The notes beneath the pieces are model-generated. The model saw nothing but the letters and a program-made list of their open reading frames with translations, did no database searches and was not told the origin of the DNA. From Halichondria panicea (Eukaryota; Porifera; Demospongiae; Suberitida; Halichondriidae): a stretch of DNA of 64,000 bases. Positions 55,890 through 64,000 of the stretch are shown here, one piece after another. Position 1 is the first letter of the stretch. Each line of letters opens with the position of its first letter. The translations under genes and the position numbers were made by a program. The stretch covers positions 4,207,803 through 4,271,802 of the forward strand of contig NC_087380.1 in the NCBI RefSeq assembly GCF_963675165.1, written 5' to 3'.

Positions 55890-58687
55890 TCAGAGCTATC
55901 ACCAGTCACATTCAGACGTCAGGGTATACGATTGTTCTTGGTTCTGACAGAGAAGCAATAAACAAGGTAAGCACCTGAGGGTGAGTGCCTACATGTACAT
56001 GTGCCTCGAGGCGTAGCCGCACAAGGAATACGATAAAGCTGACTGTGTGTTTGTGTGACTGCTTTTGTGTTTCAGATGATCCTGACACTGGGACTGTTCC
56101 TCTCGGCTAAGGAGCGTATGATGAGTCGCCTCGTGTCTGAGAGGGTGGAGGGGGAGGACCAGCCCCACTATGAACCACACCTCTTCTTGCAAGGACTTGT
56201 CTGGGTACTCCTCCGATAATGTTCTCGTTGTATATTAGTATGCATTCCACACACACGACACTCTCAGACTCATGCATACATGTACTGTACATGTATAACA
56301 TAATTATGACAATAATGTTCCCAGTGTACAAGCTGATATTCACATTCCCTCAATCCAGACTACCAGGAAGAGCGTCCCCTTCACAAAGCTGGACCTGTAC
56401 CAGAACAAATTGCCCCACACCATCATATACCTTGATGACAAGCACGTAAGTACATGTACATGTATAATTATATGAAGTTGAGTAGGATACCATGCATTAT
56501 TCTGTCAGGTCATGATGGTGGAGTCTAAAGTGAACGTGTTCATTGGGAGGAAAGAAGACAGTGTCGAGCTTACAGAGAAAAAGAATCAGCAAAAAATGTA
56601 TTTGCTACATATGTTAAGAGTTGAAGTGTACCATATATAACTGCGAAATTTTGGTGGATGTTTTGATTTGGCGAATTTTACCGAAGATCACAATCGGGAA
56701 ATTTAAAGTTTTCCGGTGGACACGTCATTACTGTAGTTGCCACGCCCGATACGCTAAATTAAAAACCACCAAGTTAGCAAATGGCCCATTTGCCAAATAC
56801 CCAGGCCAACACAATTTTCCAGTTATAGTATTTTCAGTTATACGGTATATTGTTTGTTATGGTGCGTGTTACTGACATTAATTTTTTGTTAACGTTAACA
56901 GAGTCTGTACATGTTTATAAATGTGGTCTGTGGTGTCTGTTGTCACCGTGCAGTGGGGACACAACCAGCTTAAAAGAATTCAAGGATGTTGAGAAAGAGA
57001 TGAGCTCGCCCCTTGTCAAAGAATTTCTTTCAAATGTGAGTTTTTATTGACACTGCATGTAGCATACGTATGTACACAATATTTTCATAGTTGTGCCATA
57101 GATATAAGAGGGAGGGGGGTTAGAAACGGAGCACATGCGGACATTCACTTCTGTGTTATGTGCATGTCTGTTGATCCGTGTTTTGCCTCCAGCCACAACC
57201 TAGCGGGAAGAACGATAATCATTCATAGCTCCCCAGTTCATCCATACCTGTAGTAATCTTTGTGGAGCAAACAGTTGTGCGGTTTGTGGTTGAATCTCCA
57301 AGCACAAGAGTGCAAGCAGCAACCATGAAAATAATATCCAAAGCAGCATCAGCACCCGCGGTGCTTTCATTACCTTAGCTAGACACATGGGCTGGAGGAA
57401 ATAAAGATCACAGAAACATACCTACATCGTTGCGTTTCTAACCCCCTCCCTCTTGTACATGTATGTACAGTGCATGTACCCGTAATCAGGCCGTAGTTTC
57501 GTCAAATATCCCCCCCCTCAACCTGTAAAGAGGCCACATGTACATGTAGTAGTTGTAAGGTGCTCACATCGAATGGTTATACACACATAACTACCAATGG
57601 TATTTGTCCTGTGTGTAGCTGTGGATGCTGAACACTGTGGGGGGTCAGAGGGAGACATTCATCGCTGGGTTCCTCAGATTACTGAAACTGAAAGCACTAG
57701 CACTTGCAAAGTATCTCGACACTGACACTGGGTGAGTACAGTGTATTTGCCTTTTATTCTAGATTTTTTTAAATGCGCCCTCTTATTATACTACTAGGAA
57801 TTTCCCATTTAAAATTTAAAGTGCACTGCATTGCATCACTCTGTCAAGGTAAAAAGCGTGTAACAAAGTCATACAGTCCCTACTGGTTTTGTATTTTATT
57901 ACATGGTCTTGTAGCCTCAAGGTATAGTGTAGTAAGATTCAAAACACATAATTATAGCCGGAGACTGCTTGGGCTATATACAGCCTCATGTTTCTCGCTG
58001 TTCTTCCTTGTTTTCAAACTTTCTATGTACGATTCTCAGCCTTTCTAAGGTGCTAACTTCCAGCTTCAACGTTTCCAAGCTTTGGCTTCCTAACGTGAGC
58101 CTTTCCTGGTGTTTCCAAGGGTCTGGTTTATGAGGAAAACCTACATTTGTACACTTCCTGGGTCATTCAGTAATGGATTTACAGTTGATATAGTATTACT
58201 GTATGTGATGTAACTACCGTATAGCGAGTAATTTTCGTGGGCAAGCTGACCTCAAATAAAATTTTACCCACGAAAATCTAGGCATGGTTTACCGGAACGC
58301 ATGCAATGCAGTGCACATAACTGCAAAAAAAATGTTTATCACCCGCTATAATTTATGGTGTAAATTATTCAAATGTAAAATTGGCATGCTTGTTGTGTTG
58401 GTTCCTATCTTTTATATTATATGAACAACTCTTTCTCACATAGCAAACCTGTGTTCAATTTGGAGACAGCTGCTGAGATGCTGGCACTGAAACCTAACCC
58501 AAATACTACAGAAAAGACTGCAATAAACTTGTCTACCCTGCAACATGATCTAGCCATCGAATGCTTTGGAGACCTACATGTTATTCTGGCATTTACCGAG
58601 AAGATTAGACCAAGAACTTATATTGATGTGCTGGGTGATCCTCAGTTGGACAATTTAGCTGTCATCCATGAATTTGCGTCTTTGTGA
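53737..58687 (+). CDS. C9orf72: C9orf72 homologue (DENN-type GTPase regulator)
   Basis: Subunit of the C9orf72-SMCR8-WDR41 complex acting in autophagy, lysosome function and small-GTPase regulation. Twelve exons match in phase: 53737-53962, 54180-54514, 54762-54821, 55166-55303, 55523-55584, 55894-55966, 56076-56204, 56359-56445, 56509-56597, 56954-57035, 57619-57731, 58444-58687, giving 545 residues (human 481). Matches include IALSMWDNIHGPKILQVW (human AYWDNILGPRVRHIW), LLSVANYTLNDE, SAITSHIQTSGYTIVLGS in register with the human ISSHLQTCGCSVVVGS block, LFLSAKERMMSRL, LALAKYLDTDTGK and, at the C terminus, INLSTLQHDLAIECFGDLHV. Starts at 53527 or 53659 would lengthen the N terminus by up to 70 residues. 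Two tRNA-Cys copies lie in introns. Confidence 0.9.
54872..54943 (+). pseudogene. tRNA-Cys (GCA) pseudogene or decayed copy
   Basis: Matches the metazoan tRNA-Cys(GCA) pattern (GGTATAGCTCAGTGGTAGAG, anticodon loop CTGCAGA with a fully paired stem). The T arm reads AGTTAAAATCT instead of GGTTCAAATCC, destroying the B box and the invariant TTC. The first acceptor pair is A-C. A T5 terminator follows. In C9orf72 intron 3, sense strand. Confidence 0.8.
55031..55102 (+). tRNA. tRNA-Cys (anticodon GCA), slightly degenerate
   Basis: GGGGGTATAGCTCAGTGGTA onward with an intact B box (GGTTCAAATCC) and T arm. The anticodon loop CTGCAGA gives GCA. The anticodon stem TTCGA/TGGAG has a G-G mismatch, and the acceptor closes with G-U; the downstream T run is TCTTTT. 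It lies 159 bp from the first copy in the same intron. It could be functional or decaying. Confidence 0.75.
55854..55887 (+). repeat. (CA)n microsatellite before a C9orf72 acceptor
   Basis: About 17 CA units end 6 bp before the acceptor of the exon at 55894 (CTTTCAG). The repeat replaces most of the usual polypyrimidine tract; CA repeats near splice sites can bind hnRNP L in animals. Confidence 0.85.
56629..56847. mobile_element. 0.22-kb MITE, CCGTATAACTGG family
   Basis: The left end TACCATATATAACTGCGAAA TTTTGG and the right end (CAGTTATACGGTA) are diverged inverted ends of the same family as 21772-22504; TA lies at both borders. It follows the C9orf72 exon ending at 56597. Confidence 0.6.
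57106..57454. mobile_element. 0.35-kb foldback in a C9orf72 intron
   Basis: AAGAGGGAGGGGGGTTAGAA(ACG) at 57106 is inverted at 57433-57454 (CGTTTCTAACCCCCTCCCTC TT), with one base difference in the G run. The interior is non-coding. In intron 10. Confidence 0.7.
58215..58350. mobile_element. MITE, CCGTATAGCG/TTTTCGTGGG family
   Basis: Begins TACCGTATAGCGAGTAATTT and ends TCACCCGCTATA. The interior contains the ACGAAAATCTAGGCATGG and ACCGGAACGCATGCA blocks shared with copies near 10690 and 39420. In the last C9orf72 intron. Confidence 0.65.
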
Positions 58688-59390
58688 GTCTTTATATTTG
58701 GTGTGATTTACGTGTTTGTGTTATGCTGCTATTTTGAGCCAGCATAATAATTTTATAGAATAACCAAAATAATGTACCACTAACGTTAGTCACTTACATT
58801 AATGAAAACATTAGACTATAATTATGTACATGCATTAATTGCCTTGTTGAGTCATCAGAGACCATATGCATGCACCACCGGTACAATCGAAAACACATTT
58901 TTACAAACGGCATTGCATATGATTATTAAGGCGTTACCGGGACGAACTACTGGAAATGTTGACTTAATAAAGCATTGACAAGCGATAGGCCGGGCAGGGA
59001 GAGCCATGCTTCAATCTGTATGTCAATGCGCCAGTCATGAACAGCTGGCCATTATATGCATGTTAATTATGACAGAAAAGTGTTTTTAGCACAGATGGCA
59101 ATATACGGGTGTATAATCTTCTGAGATAGATATCTTCCATGATACCTGCATTATACCATGTACATGCATGACCGCAGCACTATAAAAGGACCTCTCCCTA
59201 GTTACACCCTGGTTACATACCCCTTAGTAGTGGAGGATATATGGGTGCTCCATATCCTCCACGTAGGTGTGGTATATCCTATACTTATATATACTTCTCT
59301 AAAACTATAATCTGTAAAATATTGTTATTGACTGTATGTCATGACAAAATTGATATTGAATTGAGATAGTAGATCTACCTACATATATCT
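58688..59390. other. Convergent intergenic region, no gene
   Basis: 3' regions of C9orf72 and of the senataxin-like gene. AT-rich; contains a small hairpin (GTGGAGGATATATGG / CCATATCCTCCACG, about 59232-59263). Confidence 0.6.
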
Positions 59391-61539
59391 CTAAGTGTAT
59401 TTGGTACTCTTGGCCAATCGTTCCCTTATATTGCCACCTTTTGATACGCTGTTTTTTCGGGGTTTTGCTTTACTGAGATTGTCTTGGGCCATAAGTCTTC
59501 CCAGCTTGTTGTGAGTAGATCTATCACAGTGGCCAAGTGCTTGAGTCCTTGCAATTCTTGTAGACTGATGTGACAGTCCAGTTCGTATTGTTTCATCATT
59601 GGGGTTGTGTGAAAGGGGTTCATGTTGCTGTATTGTGGTGCAATCAAGGAATTTTACTCTTGGATCACTAGGACTTTGTATCTGATGCACTAGGCCAGAT
59701 CTAGTACAATCGTCTACAGAATGCCTCTGTAATCTGGGGTCTTTGGGTGCATCAATTTTGAATTCCGAGTTTCTCCTATTCGAAGCTTCACCAATTCTGA
59801 AGTCTGTGTGCGTGTAGTTCGATCTCTCCTCTGTACTGTCCGAGCTACTAGAAGAGCTTCTTATGGTCGTGTCTCTTATGATTGGCTCTAAAACATCTGT
59901 TGAATCTTTTTTGACATTTATCTGCGTGCTGCTGACCCGATAATCAATGGGCGAAACAATTTTTTTACAAGCTAGCTTTTTGACAGTTTTACTTTCCAAG
60001 GAGATTGTCCTGTGTTCGTTGTTGCTGCTGCTTAACAGTTGATACTTGTCTTCTGGTGATGAGATTGGTTTAACTGCTTCTTTACTAACTTCTGCACTAG
60101 ATAGCTCCTTCTTCAATATCGAAGCTGATGAACGTTTCAGGTAAGGGTCTTTTGGTTTTTTGAGTGATTCTTTGACATTGCTAGATGGCTGGGTGGCAGC
60201 AGCACTTTTGGAGGATTCAGGCTGATCAGTTAAGGTTGGAGGGGTTGAATATTGGCTGAATATAGTTGACTTTATGTACTTCAATGGAAATGTGATCTTG
60301 AGAATATACTTGACAGAATTCTTAGGGTTACGAACAACATTGATGGCATTGCACTGTCTAGCATGTTCAATTAGGGCAGACCAGTCCTTATTGACCTGCA
60401 CAGAAACACAATGAGATACAGTTATGTACTGTTGCAGTTAGATCTATAGTATACGCTATACAGACGTATGAAAGAAGGTAAAATGGGCACCAATGTTAAC
60501 ATGTCATAGATTATCATAATTAACCCGAGGCGCAGTTTATTGTCTGTTTATGATTCTGAAGCTGCTCATCTGAATATCAAAGTGCTGCATTAATTTACAG
60601 CATGCATGGATAGGCTCAACATAACAATTTAATAGTATGGCTAAGAGTTCAATATGGGATTAATAGCAAGCAACGGCAAGGCTACTAATGGCACGAAGCG
60701 TAGCTGAGTGCTATTAACATTGCCAGTGCTTCTTATGAGTGCTATTAATCCTTATTGCACGAGTAACACTACTATTGTGATTTCAAATGATGAAGTTCTC
60801 TGCAGTTTTTATTAACGTTTTCGGCCGCGGCCATTATTCGAAAACAACCCGCGTGCAATTACCTGTCAAATAATTGCACGCCGTCAGTGACAATGTGCAA
60901 TTACTGGACCAGATGTGATACGGGATTAATTACTGTACACTCTCCAGTCACTAATAGCACATCATATGGTTATAGTTATAATTGTCATAATTATATAGTA
61001 CGTGGTAAATTTGCCATAAGGCTTCTTTGTCAAACAAAAGAGAGCTAGTAATTTAATTCTTATTGACAGCTATAGTAGACATAAGGCAGGGTTTTGAATG
61101 AATGTGTACTAACTGAATGACATATACGTATGGTTAAGAGTTCATGAGTAACAGGCAAAGCAAGGCCTCTACTTGCATGAGGCAAAGCAGATCTAGAGTA
61201 AGTGCTATTTACCTTCATGTTGCCAGTGCTTGTTATAGGAGTGCTATTAATCCCTTCTTGTACGAGTAACCATTCCATTGATTGTTAATCATTTTTTGTT
61301 GCATTTTTAGCCACGGCCGTTATATATAGTTGAAAACATGCAATTACTGGGTCCCGATGTGCTATGCTATTAATAGCACTGGTACAAATTCCAGTAGTAT
61401 ATAGTAAATTAGCTCAAAAAGTAACTTCCAATTCAGTGTACATTAGCTTACTTGCAATGTTTTGAACTGGCCAAGAATATACAAAGCTCTCATTGATCTT
61501 GTGATAGCCACGTTCAGGCGTTTTCTGTTACACAGGAAC
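59391..61539 (-). CDS. SETX: Senataxin/Sen1-type helicase, C-terminal exons only
   Basis: 3' end of a UPF1-like superfamily 1B RNA/DNA helicase, which would unwind R-loops and aid transcription termination. Exon 61539-61452 encodes FLCNRKRLNVAITRSMRALY onward, containing helicase motif VI (RLNVAITR). It joins in phase to the last exon 60395-59391, which starts VNKDWSALIEHARQCNAINV, matching the senataxin segment after motif VI (W..LI.DA...GAI). A long disordered Ser/Lys/Arg-rich tail follows, with repeated DPRL/DPRV motifs (KDPRLQRH, SDPRVKFL), as KDPRL occurs in vertebrate senataxin. The upstream exon must end in GG for a Gly-Phe junction; it was not found before 64000, so the gene continues beyond the window. 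Confidence 0.85.
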
Positions 61540-61571
61540 CTATACACATGAAGAGGGGGAAACCACAACAG

Positions 61572-61720
61572 TACAGCAGGTATATTTCGAGGGTATTAAT
61601 GTTCGCAGTTTTCACTGGTTAAGCATGTACCGCGAACATTTATACCTGCATGCATGCACACTGCAAAAGGGGTGCTATTCCGCGAGAGTTTATGCCCTCG
61701 AAATAACCAGCTACACGGTA
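61572..61720. mobile_element. 0.15-kb MITE with TATTTCGAGGG ends
   Basis: The left end GGTATATTTCGAGGGTATTA and the right end TATGCCCTCGAAATAACCAG CTACACGGTA are inverted. Internal CGCGAACATTTATACC / GTTCGCAG pairs add symmetry. Related to the CCGTATAGCGGGT family. Confidence 0.6.
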
Positions 61721-62756
61721 ACTCAGAGCATGCATGGTAAAGCTGAGCAAAGTGTGATATATGTAGTAAAAAAATATGTATAGAGATCAATTAATGAGTT
61801 TAAGAGGTATAAGTATTATTTAGAACACACCTAGCCAAGATTAAGTGTTTTAATCTGCGTGCCAAGGATGGCCTCGAGGTTAACGTGGTGCTCGAGGCGC
61901 AGCCGAGTGCATTACGTAACCGAGAGGCCATCCGAGTGCACCAGCATTAAAACACGTGACTTGGCTAGGTGTGTTCTAAAGGATTTAGTGCTGTCACGTG
62001 AGCTCTAGCCTCGTGGCAGCTAGATCTAGTTACATTTTAAATCAGTTGCTGGTGGCTGGCTAGCTAGCTAGCTAGACGTAATAGCAAGTTTTAGTAGGTT
62101 TGTAGATCCAGTAACTGATGCAAAGGAGAAAGAGATACGATCTAAAGCTATCTGGACTGACTGGGCATGTTCTCGACTTATTTCTCCTGCTGACCAACAG
62201 TCCCGATCCCACTACTGGATATGCCTCCAGCTGATCTGGCTTACTGGATGGGAAACTTTGTGTGCAAACTATATGGCAATGAGTATCTGGTTTGCTCTTT
62301 TGGAAAGCTATGATATTCGAAGCACCTTTGATGAAACGATTATATGGATCTGGCTTAGGTACAGGTATGTACATCTTTGAAGCAAGCTGAGCCTATTTCT
62401 CCAGACGAAAAAACGATGCTACGGTAAAGTCAGCTATTTGGTACACATGAAACAAGTCGAGACAATAACATTCAACTTTCTAATACTTTTCAGCTTTGCT
62501 TGTGTATGTGTACATATTCAATCTGCTTGTATTATTATGCTTGTATTATTATTATAATTATGATGACATTCAGATTCAATCTGCTTGTATTATGATTGTT
62601 TGATAAAAAGTGTGCATTAACAAACCAACTTAAAGCACACTTAAGTGTGGATTAAGTTATTTAATCCATGGTCACCTGACTACTTTCAGATAAGCTGATT
62701 GGCTGGAGATCATGTGATCAGCACTAAGTTCAAATACTATGCAGTACTATAGGATC

Positions 62757-63531
62757 CTATATTTGGCGACGAAAATGTTTTGGAAATTTGACGAATAAGG
62801 TGAAGGTCGCCAATTTTCAAATTGGCAATTAATTATGTGATCAATAATGCCATGCAGTATGATAATCGTCACCAGGAGCACATTACAGAAGGAGCGTCTA
62901 ACTGTGCATGGGTTCGGAAATCGCATCTCGTGTGCTTTCCTAAACGCCGCATTGCCTTATAAGAAAAGTGTGCAAGTACTGTGTACATAAAGTACGGACC
63001 GCAGTCAGCCTGTGAATATCATTATAAACGGATTTTGTATGTAATGCAGCAGCAGGAGAGCTAGGTTGAGCCAGAAAGAGCTAAAATGAATAGCTAGATC
63101 TTTGATGGATGTTGGTATACATCATGGAAGAGGCTGTCATCGGTAAGGTACAGAAAGTTCTAAAATGGGAGCATATCCAGTCACTTTGTACAGAGAAAGT
63201 TTGCTAGACTTAGACTAACACATACTAGGCGTTTTGTTTTTGCAGTAGGGAGTCTTACTGGGGTTGTTAGAAGAGAGAGCTTACTACCAGGCCTATAGCT
63301 AGCTAGCTAGCTGTAACTTTTCACTTTTATTGACCTATGCTTGGTAAAAGTGCATCGTCAGCTCAATTAGCACTCGCCCGCAGACCCACTTAGTGGTTTT
63401 GCATATAAGGTCATGCTTTGCAAACTTCCATGAGATGCGATTCCCGAGGTAAGACGCTCCTTCTGTAATGTGCTCCTGTCGTCACTAAGTTGAATTGCCT
63501 CATTCGCCAAATATATACCCGCTATACGGCC
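62757..63531. mobile_element. 0.77-kb foldback element
   Basis: Internal arms 62867-62899 (CACCAGGAGCACATTACAGA then AGGAGCGTCT) and 63452-63486 are near-perfect inverses. Outer ends TATATTTGGCG... and ...CGCCAAATATATACCCGCTA also pair. No coding frame was recognised inside. Confidence 0.65.
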
Positions 63532-64000
63532 GGTTCATGCAACGTACAGCACACATAAAACTGGCACGAGGGTTCAAACCACAATACACCTTAGACCCAA
63601 ATATTTCTTGTATGATGCAACTTACCCAACAGATCCGCAGTGACTGTTGCTGTTTGCCCTCACACAAGACAACAGAATGATGTCCTTTTCTCTCCCCTGC
63701 ACAAAACATAATGTTGCAGGCAACCAGTATAAAGACATTCATGAAACTGGTGACCGTGTGTACTGTACTGACATGTATGTAGTAAACTTGACAGTTACAA
63801 ATCTTCTAGGAGAGGTATATATACTCATGCAGTAACTACTTTCTTAAAAGAAATCAGCCCTCCGCTGAACAGACTACAGCGCAGGTGAGATGGGCCGAAT
63901 AATTATAATAAGAAGTGCCCGATAAATTAATGATATAATTATATGGTGCTCAACTTTTATAAAAAAATACGTGAAAAGTGTTAAAAAGCTACAGAAGTTA

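Larger units (their letters stand above)
61540..64000. other. Presumed senataxin-like intron, no further exon found
   Basis: No helicase motif IV or V coding sequence was seen on the minus strand. Contains MITEs at 61572-61720 and 62757-63531, and paired segments around 61840-61980 (AGTGTTTTAATCTGCGTGCC / CACCAGCATTAAAACACG) that form a further imperfect foldback. Confidence 0.55.

Noticed and set aside
1-64000. Bacterial or viral content, CRISPR arrays, rRNA genes
   Set aside because: No intronless bacterial-style operons, regular spacer repeats, rRNA-like blocks or viral structural genes were seen. The inverted repeats are irregular and MITE-like.

Overview
The window is nuclear DNA from an animal, most likely a sponge (demosponge) or another early-branching metazoan. 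This is inferred from metazoan-type genes (a TGF-beta type I receptor, INPP4, C9orf72, YTHDC1, MITOK/CCDC51), dense GT-AG introns (30 coding exons in one gene), AT-rich introns and intergenic DNA full of short terminal-inverted-repeat elements, eukaryotic tRNAs, and frequent ACATGTACATGT palindromes. The species cannot be named from sequence alone. Exon models were built by hand from splice sites. For every main gene the exon lengths and phases add up, and total lengths of complete models are multiples of three.

Layout. 1-6.5 kb is repeat-rich with one doubtful small minus-strand gene. 6.5-10.5 kb (minus) holds a TGF-beta type I receptor kinase lacking its first exon(s). 14.0-28.6 kb (plus) holds a 30-exon inositol polyphosphate 4-phosphatase that begins with a PH domain. 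A complete MTHFD2-like folate enzyme lies on the opposite strand inside its third intron, and an antisense tRNA-Val lies in another intron. 28.8-30.6 kb (minus) holds a Ras-like GTPase with a 19-nt microexon, then a single-exon CCDC51/MITOK homologue (30.8-31.6 kb, minus), head to head with YTHDC1 (31.9-36.9 kb, plus). An RS-rich protein (37.7-38.9 kb, plus) follows.

39.9-53.5 kb (minus) is a cluster of two paralogous thioredoxins and the ribonucleotide reductase small subunit RRM2. The thioredoxins have identical exon lengths but different active sites, WCGPC and WCPPC. Thioredoxin is the classical reductant of ribonucleotide reductase, so this linkage may matter. A 2.5-kb stretch between 0.7-kb direct repeats and several long foldbacks fill the space between the thioredoxins. 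RRM2 is divergent from a C9orf72 homologue (53.7-58.7 kb, plus) across a very short promoter; two tRNA-Cys copies sit in its introns. 59.4-61.5 kb (minus) is the 3' end of a senataxin-type helicase, with the rest presumably beyond the window. 61.5-64 kb holds another foldback element.

The genes mostly serve separate housekeeping and signalling roles: phosphoinositide signalling, mitochondrial folate, m6A reading, dNTP synthesis and redox, autophagy and membrane traffic, R-loop resolution. Spacing is compact (about 170-340 bp between several neighbours), with convergent and divergent pairs. No bacterial operons, CRISPR arrays or viral genes were seen.
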